Below are positions 42,298-50,971 of a DNA stretch of 53,093 nt, in pieces; positions within the stretch are counted from its first letter, which is position 1; every line of letters begins with the position of its first letter. The notes below the pieces were generated by a model. That model did no database searches. It saw nothing but the letters and a program-made list of their open reading frames with translations, and was not told the origin of the DNA. The translations under genes and the position numbers were made by a program. The DNA is from Lachnospiraceae bacterium (GTDB lineage Bacteria > Bacillota_A > Clostridia > Lachnospirales > Lachnospiraceae), in contig JAIKXO010000178.1 in NCBI GenBank assembly GCA_024684065.1, positions 1 through 53,093 on the forward strand. The letters are read 5' to 3'.

Positions 42298-43644
42298 TCA
42301 CGCCAACAGATTCTTTCCGATTACCGTCTTTTCAATAAAGTCCATTCCGTTAGATTTTACAATATCTATCTTTACTTGTAAAGATTTTTCCAAGTCCGCG
42401 GTGCTCATGCCGTCGAGCAGAAGACAGTCATCCTCTCTCGCGAGAGTCTCTGACAAAAGCAGCGTTTCTCCAAGCCTCTTTCCCTTAAGCTGTCTTTCTA
42501 TGTCCTGTCCCGTCAGAAGTCCGGTAACCGTTATCCTCTCCCCGAAAAAGTCATTGCGGATGGGATAAACAAGTATAGACAGGCCGGGGATCGCATCTGT
42601 CAGCTTCTTTGCCATTTCCGATATGGCAGGATAGGAAAGGCAGCCTGTCGCTATGGAAACGGTGCGTTTTCCGTTAAAAAGCCCCGGGCTTTTACCCGTG
42701 TTCTTCATAAATTCCTCGAAGGCTTCGGAAAAATCGTCCATAAGAGATCTGAGCATACCAACCCCGTTTTCGTACTGGAGGTATCCGTCATAACGCTCTG
42801 CTTCGGGAAGCGTTCTCTGTGCCAGAAGATAAAACTCATCCGATGCATGGATGAAATGATAACCATACTCCGAATACATTTTTTTCTGCCAGTCTTCGAT
42901 AAGGTCTATCACGGCTTCCGCGTCGGCCTTATCAAAGGGATCGAGCTTAAAAAGCCCTTCCCTGTGCTTCGTGAGCCCGACAGGCACTACCGAGACACTC
43001 TTTAAATAAGGTGCATATCCCGAAAGATCCTTTATCGTGTGGGACAGCTCCTCACCGTCGTTTACGTTCTTACAAAGGACTATCTGGCCGTTCATCTCGA
43101 TCCCGGCCCTGTACAGCCTGTCGGCCTTTTTGAGTGATTCTCCGGCGAACCTGTTCCCGAGCATCCTGCATCTCAGTTCCGGATTTGTGGTCTGAAAGGA
43201 AATATAGATGGGAGACATGCGATACTCGATTATCCTGTCGATATCGTAGTCAGACATATTTGTAAGCGTTACATAATTACCATGAAGGAAGGAAAGCCTT
43301 GAATCATCATCCTTAAAGTAAAGGCTTTCCCTCATTCCCTTCGGCAGCTGGTCAATAAAGCAGAAAATGCATTTATTCGCGCATGACCTGTAGCCGTCCA
43401 TCATATCGTTTTCAAAGACAAGGCCCATATCCTCAAACGGGTCCTTATCTATCTGCAGGAGCCATTCCTCGCCGTCCGCCTTTTCGATAAGCATCTCGAG
43501 ATAATCTTCCCTGACAAGATACTCGTAATCAAAATAGTCCAGTATCTCCCTGTCATTGATCGCTAAAAGACTGTCTCCGGCCTCTATATCAAGCTCTTCG
43601 GCAATACTGCCCTCAATAACGTCAGTTATGGGGTGCTTTTTCAT
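42298..43644 (-). CDS. DUF512 radical-SAM-like protein with N-terminal PDZ-like domain
   Basis: A 448-residue protein. The first 80 residues resemble a PDZ domain (ELDIEAGDSLLAINDREI). A cysteine set CANKCIFCFIDQLP, of the form Cx3Cx2C, lies near residue 90 and marks a radical-SAM iron-sulfur site. The C-terminal DUF512 region includes TVSIATGCLSYPAIS and VTGLLTGQDI. The family is common in Clostridia, almost always beside der, and its substrate is unknown. It overlaps dut by four bases and is eight bases from der. Confidence 0.9.
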   Translation of the reverse strand: MKKHPITDVIEGSIAEELDIEAGDSLLAINDREILDYFDYEYLVREDYLEMLIEKADGEEWLLQIDKDPFEDMGLVFENDMMDGYRSCANKCIFCFIDQLPKGMRESLYFKDDDSRLSFLHGNYVTLTNMSDYDIDRIIEYRMSPIYISFQTTNPELRCRMLGNRFAGESLKKADRLYRAGIEMNGQIVLCKNVNDGEELSHTIKDLSGYAPYLKSVSVVPVGLTKHREGLFKLDPFDKADAEAVIDLIEDWQKKMYSEYGYHFIHASDEFYLLAQRTLPEAERYDGYLQYENGVGMLRSLMDDFSEAFEEFMKNTGKSPGLFNGKRTVSIATGCLSYPAISEMAKKLTDAIPGLSILVYPIRNDFFGERITVTGLLTGQDIERQLKGKRLGETLLLSETLAREDDCLLLDGMSTADLEKSLQVKIDIVKSNGMDFIEKTVIGKNLLA

Positions 43645-44150
43645 CGTCCCGTGCTTCCGAAGCCGCCGTTCCTTAAATCGGACGCGTCATCATCTATCGT
43701 GATCCCGTACTCCGTAAAGACCCCCTGCATGAATCCGTCCCCGGCGTTTAAATGCACGTTCCTTCCCTCATTGGAATCATTGGTTATCTTCGAGAATATG
43801 TGGCCTTCATTGTCGGAATAAAAATAATCGCTGTCTATGATGCCCACGGTGTTGTTAAGCTGCAGCCTGTACTTAAAGCCGAGGCCGCTCCTCGGATAAC
43901 ACATTAAGACCCAGCCCTCTTCCATGTTCACCCTTACCCCGGTAGGAATCTTTATCGTCTCTCCGGGTTTAAGGTCAAAATCTATGGGGCTGAAAAAATC
44001 ATATCCGGCTGATCCTGAAGTAGCCCTTCTCGGAAGTCTTATATTCTCATATATTCTTGCAGTCTCTTCCCTTGAAGACGCAAATGAATCCATCCAGTCC
44101 TTTTCAAACTGCTTAAAAGAAACCTTATAAAAACGCGCTATCTTTTTCAT
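43641..44150 (-). CDS. dut: dUTP diphosphatase-like protein
   Basis: Hydrolyses dUTP to dUMP. The 169 residues show the trimeric dUTPase motifs: GSAGYDFFSP (1), PRSGLGFKYRLQL (2), NTVGIIDSDYF (3) and a C-terminal RNGGFGSTGR that closes over the site (5). An N-terminal extension of about 25 residues is present. AAAGGAGGAG precedes the ATG. It heads the operon dut-DUF512-der-plsY-gpsA-moxR-VWA. Confidence 0.92.
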   Translation of the reverse strand: MKKIARFYKVSFKQFEKDWMDSFASSREETARIYENIRLPRRATSGSAGYDFFSPIDFDLKPGETIKIPTGVRVNMEEGWVLMCYPRSGLGFKYRLQLNNTVGIIDSDYFYSDNEGHIFSKITNDSNEGRNVHLNAGDGFMQGVFTEYGITIDDDASDLRNGGFGSTGR

Positions 44151-44207
44151 ACTCCTCCTTTGTTAAAACCAAACAGTGATCTTCGTTTAAAGATGTGTAA
44201 GCGGTTG

Positions 44208-44233
44208 CGTGAAATCTGTTTACAGCTTTCACG
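44208..44233. promoter_or_regulatory. Inverted repeat between nrdG and dut
   Basis: cgtgaaa (44208-44214) and tttcacg (44227-44233) form a perfect 7-base inverted repeat around 12 bases, about 60 bases before the dut start. It may be an operator for the dut operon. I see no clear -10 and -35 pair around it. Confidence 0.3.
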
Positions 44234-44270
44234 TAATGAAATCGCATTTCGGCTCTGCCTGTCACACCCT

Positions 44271-44771
44271 TTATAAGGCAAAGATCACCGGCCTTAGTAT
44301 ATCATCGCTGTTAAGCGTCTTCTTTACATCTATGACCCTCTGGTTAGCGGATCCCTTCCAGTGCAGCTTGGGATCAAACTGGTCTTTTACAAACTCACCG
44401 TCCACAAGGACATCGACATATTGCATGATCTGGCTTCTTGCGATATCCTCCCAGACAGAACCCGTATACAGCCATATGGTCTTATCCGGGTACTTTTCCT
44501 TTATCTCCTTTGCAAGCTGTCTTACCTCCAAAGCATTCGAGGGATGCAGAGGATCCCCTCCCGAAAAGGTTATACCCGAAATATAGCTCCTGTCGAGCTG
44601 GTCAAAGATCTCCTGCTTTGCGGCGTCGTCGAACAAAAGACCTCCGTTCACATCCCACGTTAAAGGGTTCTGGCATCCTTCACAGCAGTGGCTGCAGCCC
44701 GATACCCACAGTACCACCCTGAGACCGTCGCCGTTAAGCATGTCATCCTTTGTAATATTATGATACCTCAT
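44271..44771 (-). CDS. nrdG: Anaerobic ribonucleotide reductase activating protein
   Basis: Radical-SAM activase that puts the glycyl radical on NrdD. From the ATG at 44771 it has 166 residues; the frame extends 19 codons upstream but AAGGAGCAG favours this start. The iron-sulfur motif is GCSHCCEGCQN (Cx3Cx2C) and the SAM-binding GGDPL motif is in ITFSGGDPLHPSN. The usual partner nrdD is not next to it in the window, which is unusual, since the two are commonly adjacent. Confidence 0.95.
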   Translation of the reverse strand: MRYHNITKDDMLNGDGLRVVLWVSGCSHCCEGCQNPLTWDVNGGLLFDDAAKQEIFDQLDRSYISGITFSGGDPLHPSNALEVRQLAKEIKEKYPDKTIWLYTGSVWEDIARSQIMQYVDVLVDGEFVKDQFDPKLHWKGSANQRVIDVKKTLNSDDILRPVIFAL

Positions 44772-44790
44772 CGTATATCTGCTCCTTACT

Positions 44791-44918
44791 GCACCGATTT
44801 GTGAAACAAATCGTGTGCTTTGGCACAAACTTTAGTTTGTGCCGATTCGGTCTGTTTACAGACCGAATCATTTCCTTACTGCACTGCACCGATTTGCGCC
44901 GATTTACGCAGTAAATCG
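44791..44918. repeat. Mosaic hairpin repeat A-B-C-A
   Basis: Four hairpins in series: gcaccgatttgt/acaaatcgtgtgc (44791-44818), ggcacaaac/gtttgtgcc (44822-44843), gattcggtctg/cagaccgaatc (44844-44869) and cgatttac/gtaaatcg (44900-44918). The last copy sits inside a partial first copy (accgatttgc then ccgatttacgc), which looks like one module inserted in another. It fills the gap between nrdG and the lipoprotein gene. Confidence 0.85.
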
Positions 44919-45020
44919 TGCGCTTAGGGCCTTCCCTGAATTATTTACACTTAATGAAGTATTATAGCCTATAATTTGTATTTTGTCATCTGTTTTATAC
45001 AAGATATGGTGCCTGTAGCT

Positions 45021-46118
45021 TCAGTCTCTTACGGCATAAAGTATTATATCCGCATTTTGGGCACCGTCACCGGGAAGTATCGTACCCTGAGGGGCTTCGG
45101 TAATACTGTAGCCCTCCCGGACATATACCGACAATTTTACGGAAGTATCCACTGTCTTTGTAAAAATCTGCTCTTCCTGTGTCCCCGGATCATATATCAC
45201 CGCAAGTATCCCCGGAGTTTCCGGTTCCTTTGTCCTCATCTCCGTGTTAAAAGCACGTAACGATATCGAGTCCTCAGGCTCCTCTTCATCATAAGACACT
45301 TTCTGATCCATATAGTCCTCTTTTTCGCCATCGCAAAGCACAGTCACAGTGATCCCGGTCACTTCAAAGGTTTCTGCATCCACAGTATACCGGGTTTCCA
45401 TCGTTCTGTCCTTCCATCCTTCCGGCATGCTTCCTTCATCGAGATATATCCCTGTGCCGGCCTCGGTCACAACGGTAAGCGTACCGTCTTCATTGTCATA
45501 TTCAGAGACGATCTTCTCCCCCATTTCCGAATAATCCGTAAGGACGCTATATTCGTTGCGATCGGGAAGATATTCGGATTTCTCCTCATCACTTACGGCA
45601 TAATAATCCATATAAGTAACTTCTTCCCCGTTTTCATTGCGGGAACGCCAGGCACCCTCCGAAGCCTCTTTATAAAGAACATCCCTGAAATCATAACCCA
45701 GGCCGAAACCCCTGTAATCTATAGAATAATATGTAAAATCCGGCCCGATATATGCCCTGAAGCCGTTACACCCGTATGCTACTGATTTCGGTCCGGCATT
45801 TTCATCCTCCGCTACTGTAGCCGTCACGGAAATGCTGCCATGTCTTGAAAAGATACTGTCAAGGCTGTTTGCACCCATCAGATCCTGATAACTGACCGGC
45901 TCCGTTATCTCTTCCCCTGACGGTTCCTCTTTATCTTCTGTGTCTTTCGTGTCTTCTCTGTCATCTTCCTCTGCAACAGCTTCGTGATCAGAGACTTTCG
46001 GCGAATGAACATAGATCCCCGGGTTATCTGAGTGCATCGATATATTGATCCCCTGACAGCCTGTGACAAATGACACAGAAATTATACCGAACGCAAAAAT
46101 AATAATGTTTTTTTTCAT
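45021..46118 (-). CDS. Lipoprotein of unknown function
   Basis: A 365-residue lipoprotein with signal peptide and lipobox VTGCQ (Cys at about 21). An acidic linker rich in Glu, Asp and Thr (about 45-75) spaces the folded part from the membrane. The rest is rich in beta-type segments and acidic residues (YTVDAETFEVTGITVTVL and similar), recalling outer-wall LolA/LppX-like or copper-amine-type beta domains only in a general way. I do not recognise the family. It lies alone between the mosaic repeat and the esterase gene, 57 bases from the latter. Confidence 0.75.
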   Translation of the reverse strand: MKKNIIIFAFGIISVSFVTGCQGINISMHSDNPGIYVHSPKVSDHEAVAEEDDREDTKDTEDKEEPSGEEITEPVSYQDLMGANSLDSIFSRHGSISVTATVAEDENAGPKSVAYGCNGFRAYIGPDFTYYSIDYRGFGLGYDFRDVLYKEASEGAWRSRNENGEEVTYMDYYAVSDEEKSEYLPDRNEYSVLTDYSEMGEKIVSEYDNEDGTLTVVTEAGTGIYLDEGSMPEGWKDRTMETRYTVDAETFEVTGITVTVLCDGEKEDYMDQKVSYDEEEPEDSISLRAFNTEMRTKEPETPGILAVIYDPGTQEEQIFTKTVDTSVKLSVYVREGYSITEAPQGTILPGDGAQNADIILYAVRD

Positions 46119-46175
46119 CTAATGTGTCCCCCCGTTATATTTTCGGATCACACAGTCCGTATCCGCACGGTATCA

Positions 46176-47315
46176 TCAGTGATCCGTCTGACGTTTATCC
46201 GGATCCTCTGAAAGCTTCCCGCCAAGGAATTCCGCGATCCGTCTGGCACATTCCGTCTGCGAAGCAGCGCCGGGATGCTCCCTTGAGCCTTCGGTTTCTT
46301 CCGTCATCTGCAAAAGCTTAAGAAAGGCCGCACGCCGGTATCCGGTTTCTTCCGTGAACTGACTGACCGCTTTCTCAAGAGCTAAAGCCAGCAGATCTCC
46401 TACCTGGCCGTATACCCACAGAAGAAAGGCGTCAGGATTGTGCTCATGTACGGTCTTTAAAAAATCAACCGCTCCCTGCGTAAAACGCTCAACATCCTCT
46501 TTATTAGGACTTCCGTCTTCATTAAGTCTGTTTTGGAATGACCGTCCGTCTTTTGTCACGAAGGCAGGTTTTTCAAAGCTCCCGGCGTCATTTGTTCCGA
46601 GGCTTATGATTACGGCGTCGTTTTTTCTTGAAAAATCATAGGGATCATCAGCTCCGTAGTGCGTATTTATCTTTCCGAGAGCAGTACCGCAAACCTTTTC
46701 GTAGATTCCCGGCAAAGTACCGTCAGGGTTATTCTCATAACTGCAGACAACCCCCCAGCCGGAAACGGAAAGTGTTGAGATATCCGCATCCATCAGATCC
46801 TCCAGCCTCTTTTCATAAGTCCGTTCGTAGGAAAAGTACGCAGGGATCCATTCCATGGCTTTCTTTCTGCCATAAGTCCCCTCCCCCGAGGTGATGGAAT
46901 CACCGATAACTTCAAAATAATAACGCGGTCCGGGCAGATCATAAAGCTTTGCATCCCTTCCGGCTATATCGATCGAATCGATGATAAAGGAAGAGGACGG
47001 ATCCTCATGAAAGGCCTGGGTTTCCTTGGTTACGCGGATCGTACGCACTTCACCCGTGCTAAAGAAATTCCGGTAAAGGCAGATTTCATGCCTTCCCCGT
47101 TGTGCGGCCTGTCTTGCCACAAGCACCCCGTCGATCCAGATGGCAAACCAGGGCTCATAAGCCACAAAATCCGCTGTATACGTCATAGTGACCTCGGGTG
47201 AATCGGTTCTCAGGGCAAAGCCGCTTCCGCTTGTAAAAAGAGGGATCCGGCCATCCTCAAACAACCTGGTCCCCCGTCCGTAAAATCTGATCTTTGAATA
47301 GTCAATCTGTTCCAA
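46176..47315 (-). CDS. CE2-like SGNH/GDSL carbohydrate esterase
   Basis: A 379-residue hydrolase with no signal peptide. Residues about 1-115 form a beta-sandwich jelly-roll domain; the SGNH domain follows with the nucleophile in EVIGDSITSGEG, the Gly/Asn blocks in ISLGTNDAG, and the His in EHPGAAS near the C terminus. This order (sandwich then SGNH) matches CE2 acetyl esterases, which deacetylate xylan or other plant glycans. The start is a TTG with AGGAGG 11 bases upstream. A LacI/CcpA-type operator lies at 47336-47351, which suggests control by sugar supply. Confidence 0.83.
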   Translation of the reverse strand: MEQIDYSKIRFYGRGTRLFEDGRIPLFTSGSGFALRTDSPEVTMTYTADFVAYEPWFAIWIDGVLVARQAAQRGRHEICLYRNFFSTGEVRTIRVTKETQAFHEDPSSSFIIDSIDIAGRDAKLYDLPGPRYYFEVIGDSITSGEGTYGRKKAMEWIPAYFSYERTYEKRLEDLMDADISTLSVSGWGVVCSYENNPDGTLPGIYEKVCGTALGKINTHYGADDPYDFSRKNDAVIISLGTNDAGSFEKPAFVTKDGRSFQNRLNEDGSPNKEDVERFTQGAVDFLKTVHEHNPDAFLLWVYGQVGDLLALALEKAVSQFTEETGYRRAAFLKLLQMTEETEGSREHPGAASQTECARRIAEFLGGKLSEDPDKRQTDH

Positions 47316-47335
47316 CTTAAACCCTTCCTCCTTTT

Positions 47336-47351
47336 CAGTAAACGCTTACTG
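47336..47351. promoter_or_regulatory. LacI/CcpA-type operator upstream of esterase
   Basis: cagtaaacgcttactg is a near-perfect palindrome with the central CG typical of LacI-family and catabolite-response sites. It lies between a TATAGT (47356-47361 on the minus strand) and the ribosome binding site, where binding would block transcription. No clear -35 is seen. Confidence 0.55.
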
Positions 47352-47374
47352 TGAAACTATACCTTCCGTGCATC

Positions 47375-47398
47375 CAAAAAAGGGCAGAATACCCCTTC
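47375..47398 (-). terminator. Terminator after ABC-ATPase fusion gene
   Basis: On the minus strand AAGGG and CCCTT pair around eight bases and are followed by TTTT. It lies just past the stop of the ABC ATPase fusion gene (47415) and before the esterase operator. The stem is short. Confidence 0.5.
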
Positions 47399-47414
47399 CG
47401 GTTTTTAAGCATTT

Positions 47415-48506
47415 CTATACGACCGTACAGCTGAAGCTGTTTGTATACGGATCCTCATCACAGGCCTCATGGATAAATTCGGAGGCCATGCTTTTCAATA
47501 AGATATATGACAGATCGTTTTCTGTGTCAGCCGGATCAAAATGCGCTCCGTTATAAAGGAACATCAGCTTAACCAATCCCTCTGCTTCTGAATATTCCAC
47601 GGTCATCCTTATATGTGGTTTGTCCAGTACGGGCATGAGGATCTGCTGTACAAGCTCCTCAAAGATAAGCTGTATACGGTTTTTAAGGCTGACCGGTATA
47701 TCGTTTTGCAGACAGTACGTGCTGATTTCGGAAGACATATGGGGAAAATCATGATCTACACCATCGATCTTAAGCTCAAGGACTTTCAGCCCCCGTATGA
47801 AACGCCTGGTAAGCTCCTTCTCAGGATTGTCGAACACCTGTTCGGGTGAGCCGTCTTCATATATTCCTCCCTGATCCATGTAGAATACCCGGTTGCAGAT
47901 CGCCCTGGCAAAACTCATTTCATGTGTCACTATCATCATTGTCTTTCCGGTCTGTGAAAGATCCCGGATGACAGTCTGCACCTCGCCGACCATTGTAGGA
48001 TCAAGAGCGCTCGTAGGCTCGTCGAGCATTATCACGTCCGGATCCATCGCCAGTGTACGCGCTATGGCTACACGCTGTTTCTGCCCGCCGGACAGCTGGT
48101 CGGGATATTGATATTCACGCCCTGAAAGACCGACCCGCTTTAAAAGCTTCACTCCGGTCTCATAGGCTTCCCTCTTTGATTTTTTCAGAATATCCATGGG
48201 GGCGAGCATCAGATTTTCGATAACCGTCAGATGTCCGAACAGGTTGAAGGACTGGAACACCATACCCATCCTCCTCCTGGCCTGAGACAGATCGTACCCC
48301 TGCGCGGTGATGTCCGTGCCGTCTAACAGGATCTGTCCGCCCGTCGGACGCTCAAGCATGTTTATACAGCGAAGCAGCGTTGACTTCCCTGTCCCTGAGG
48401 GGCCGATCACGGATATCACGTCCCCGTTGTTTATAACTGTATTTACGTCCTTAAGAGGCGTTACGTTTTCATATTTCTTTTCCAGATGCTTAAGCTCTAT
48501 CATCAT
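47415..48506 (-). CDS. Amino-acid ABC ATPase fused to a histidine-kinase-like ATPase fold
   Basis: A 363-residue protein. Residues 1-243 are a complete polar-amino-acid ABC ATPase: Walker A GPSGTGKS (35-42), signature LSGGQKQR, Walker B VIMLDEP and switch His in VTHEM. Residues about 255-363 resemble the small GHKL fold of RsbW-type proteins: a helix with FEELVQQIL at the N-box position (283-288, the usual Asn is Gln), then YNGAHFDP for the D-x-G-x-G/FDP segment, then LSYILLKSMASEF. The ATP-binding residues are degenerate, so it may bind a ligand or partner. Its ATG overlaps the SBP-permease stop by four bases. Confidence 0.8.
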   Translation of the reverse strand: MMIELKHLEKKYENVTPLKDVNTVINNGDVISVIGPSGTGKSTLLRCINMLERPTGGQILLDGTDITAQGYDLSQARRRMGMVFQSFNLFGHLTVIENLMLAPMDILKKSKREAYETGVKLLKRVGLSGREYQYPDQLSGGQKQRVAIARTLAMDPDVIMLDEPTSALDPTMVGEVQTVIRDLSQTGKTMMIVTHEMSFARAICNRVFYMDQGGIYEDGSPEQVFDNPEKELTRRFIRGLKVLELKIDGVDHDFPHMSSEISTYCLQNDIPVSLKNRIQLIFEELVQQILMPVLDKPHIRMTVEYSEAEGLVKLMFLYNGAHFDPADTENDLSYILLKSMASEFIHEACDEDPYTNSFSCTVV

Positions 48507-50074
48507 CCCTCCACCTCCTTCCGGATGGTCTCCGGGTTCCGTAACCTCGGATCAATGCGCAGTTCGATGCGGTTAACGAAGAATGTGAGAAGAGCTGCCA
48601 GAAGGAAATAAATGACAGCCACGGAAATGAGCGGGAAAAATGCCTCATAAGTCCGGCTCCTTATGATATCCCCCATTTTGGTAAGATCCTGCACCGCAAT
48701 ATATCCGACAACGGCCGTAGCCTTGATGATCGAGGTTATCTCGCCCTTATAGGCAGGCATGAAATGCGGCAGAGCCTGAGGAAGGATTATCTTAAAAAAT
48801 GCATACCTGTCAGTATATCCCAGGGTATAAGCCGCTTCAAGCTGTCCCCGGTCAACGGCTCCGACGCCGGCCTTTATCATCCCGTATACCCCCGCCCCGA
48901 ATACCAGGGTAAAGCCAACTACCGAAACAACCGTGCCGGAAATGTCAGTTGCCCCGAAGATAATATAATACAGGATCATTAAAAGTACGACCACCGGCAT
49001 CCCCTGTACGAGCCAGATACAGAACCGGGTTATGGCATTCGCCCAGTAATTGCCTTTCCTGCAGAGCATGAATACCGAAAATCCTAACACCGTTCCGAAA
49101 AAGATCGAGAAAACCGTAATAAGGAGCGTGGTTATGATGCCTTCCAAAAAGAGCATCCATCGTTCCTCTTTAACAAAGGTTCTCTGAAAGCTTTCGGAGA
49201 CAGATGTGAAAAATCCGGCCTCCGGGCCTGAAGTATCCTTTAATACAGCAATGACCGAATGGCTTACATAGGTGGGCTCGGAAAACAGAACGCTTTCCGC
49301 CCTTTCAGGGGTATATGCGATCGCGCTGGAGGCAAAATCGACCTTTCCCGTGACGACGGACGGAATTATCCCGCTGAAATCCATGGAAACCAGTTCGAGA
49401 CCATATCCGTATTCCTTACAGAAACGGACGGCGGTATCGATTTCGATCCCTACCGGTTTATAATCCTTGATATAGGCAAACGGAACAAAAGAGGTGTCCG
49501 CGGCCATCGTAAGTGTCCCGTTTGTCGCCTTTAAATTGTATAAGTCATCAACCTTTCTTTTATCCTCATCCATCCCGAACCATGTGTTCTGGATATCATC
49601 ATAGACACCGTTTTTACGTATATCCCGTATGAATTCGCTGAACTGGTCACAAAGAAACTGCCCCCTGTCATTCTTCGGAAAGACTGCGCCAACCTCCATG
49701 CCGCCGCTGAGAAATTCTTCCAGATAAGTCACATCAGGATTTTCCGTCATCATGTATCGAAGGAGCGGCTCCGCAGTGGCAAACGCATCGATCTTTCCCG
49801 CCCGAAGCGCGTTCAGCGAGTCAGTATCACTGTTAAAATAAAAAATCTCGGCGTCCGGGAAGCGCTCTTTAACCTGCTGTTCCTGAATGGCTCCGGTCAT
49901 TACGCCGATTCTTTTGTCTTCCAGCTGTGAAAAACTGGTAATCTCCTCTCCTGCTTTGGTATCAGCCGCACTGTCTGTATCCTCATTTGCCCTGCAGCCC
50001 GCAAATACACAGAGCATCATCAGAACTAATGTCATGACAGGCAGTAAAAGCTTCATTTTCCCGATAATTCTCAA
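48503..50074 (-). CDS. Amino-acid ABC transporter, fused substrate-binding protein and permease
   Basis: A 523-residue lipoprotein-type fusion. The signal peptide ends in VFAGCR. Residues about 40-285 form a type-2 periplasmic-binding fold (ISFSQ, LTMAADTSFVPFAYI, IDTAVRF); about 300-515 are the permease with the HisM-type loop ALPHFMPAYKGEITSIIKATAVVGYI. This GlnPH-like arrangement is known. The binding part looks like two partial solute-binding modules in tandem, since two strand-turn starts (near 45 and 180) are seen. The start is TTG at 50074 with AGGAGG nine bases upstream. It has its own promoter. Confidence 0.9.
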   Translation of the reverse strand: MRIIGKMKLLLPVMTLVLMMLCVFAGCRANEDTDSAADTKAGEEITSFSQLEDKRIGVMTGAIQEQQVKERFPDAEIFYFNSDTDSLNALRAGKIDAFATAEPLLRYMMTENPDVTYLEEFLSGGMEVGAVFPKNDRGQFLCDQFSEFIRDIRKNGVYDDIQNTWFGMDEDKRKVDDLYNLKATNGTLTMAADTSFVPFAYIKDYKPVGIEIDTAVRFCKEYGYGLELVSMDFSGIIPSVVTGKVDFASSAIAYTPERAESVLFSEPTYVSHSVIAVLKDTSGPEAGFFTSVSESFQRTFVKEERWMLFLEGIITTLLITVFSIFFGTVLGFSVFMLCRKGNYWANAITRFCIWLVQGMPVVVLLMILYYIIFGATDISGTVVSVVGFTLVFGAGVYGMIKAGVGAVDRGQLEAAYTLGYTDRYAFFKIILPQALPHFMPAYKGEITSIIKATAVVGYIAVQDLTKMGDIIRSRTYEAFFPLISVAVIYFLLAALLTFFVNRIELRIDPRLRNPETIRKEVEG

Positions 50075-50153
50075 CTATACCATCCTCCTGTGGAAAAAAC
50101 AGCTTCGCGAAATTAACTTAAGACGCGACACCTGACACATAAATACGTGAAAC

Positions 50154-50182
50154 ATTATAGTTGATTTTTATATCTTATTCAA
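50154..50182 (-). promoter_or_regulatory. Promoter of SBP-permease / ATPase unit
   Basis: TTGAAT (50177-50182), a 17-base spacer and TATAAT (50154-50159) on the minus strand, beginning four bases past the stop of the upstream ATPase gene. It splits the ABC region into two transcription units. Confidence 0.8.
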
Positions 50183-50185
50183 TCT

Positions 50186-50971
50186 TTATTCTTCCTTATC
50201 CGCAGGTTCGATGGTTCCGGCTCCGCGGGCCCTGTCGAATGTAAAGGTACCCAGGAATTTCCTGGCCCGTTGTGTCGAAGGATTGTCAAAGAACGTCTCC
50301 GGATCCTTGTCCTCCACTATATGTCCCTCGTCAAGGAAGAGCACCCGGTCCGCGATCGCCCGGGCAAAGGCCATCTCATGAGTGACGATGAGCATCGTAC
50401 GTCCCTGCTTTGCAAGATCCATTATTACATCCAGCACCTCCCTCACCATCTCCGGATCAAGGGCAGCGGTTACCTCATCAAAAAGAATGACCTCGGGATG
50501 CATGATAAGAGCCCTGACTATGGCTACCCTCTGCTTCTGGCCGCCTGAAAGCTCCCTGGGCAGGCTGTCTGCCTTGTCGGAAAGGCCCACACGTTCAAGC
50601 AGCGCCTTTGCTTCGCTCTCAACCTCGCCTTTCTCACGTTTCTGAACCTTCATCGGCGCCAAAGTGATATTTCCGAGCACATTCAGGTGAGGAAACAGTT
50701 CATAGCTCTGAAAGACCATCCCTATCTTCTGACGCATCGCGGTAAGCTCCTTTGAACCGAAACGTACGGCTTCCCCGTCTAAGAGAATGCTTCCTCCCTG
50801 AATATCCTCAATGCCGTTAAGGCATCGAAGTAACGTGCTCTTTCCGCATCCGCTTGAGCCTACAAGAACGACCACCTCGCCCTTTCTTATTGAAAAACTG
50901 ATGCCGTCAAGAACAGTCGTATCATCAAATTTCTTTGTCAATCCGTTTACTATAAGCAACTCTCTGTTCAT
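50186..50971 (-). CDS. Amino-acid ABC transporter ATPase
   Basis: A 261-residue ATPase of the polar-amino-acid class with GSSGCGKSTLLRCLN, Q-loop FQSYELFPHL, signature LSGGQKQR, Walker B VILFDEVTAALDPE (Val where most have Pro) and switch VTHEMAFARA. The ATG at 50971 overlaps the permease stop by four bases; a GTG two codons upstream is an alternative. It is the last gene of the upstream ABC unit. Confidence 0.93.
   Translation of the reverse strand: MNRELLIVNGLTKKFDDTTVLDGISFSIRKGEVVVLVGSSGCGKSTLLRCLNGIEDIQGGSILLDGEAVRFGSKELTAMRQKIGMVFQSYELFPHLNVLGNITLAPMKVQKREKGEVESEAKALLERVGLSDKADSLPRELSGGQKQRVAIVRALIMHPEVILFDEVTAALDPEMVREVLDVIMDLAKQGRTMLIVTHEMAFARAIADRVLFLDEGHIVEDKDPETFFDNPSTQRARKFLGTFTFDRARGAGTIEPADKEE

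Noticed and set aside
48503..50074. Frameshift or assembly joining of separate binding-protein and permease genes
   Set aside because: The fused arrangement is a known architecture for amino-acid transporters and the frame is continuous across the joint.
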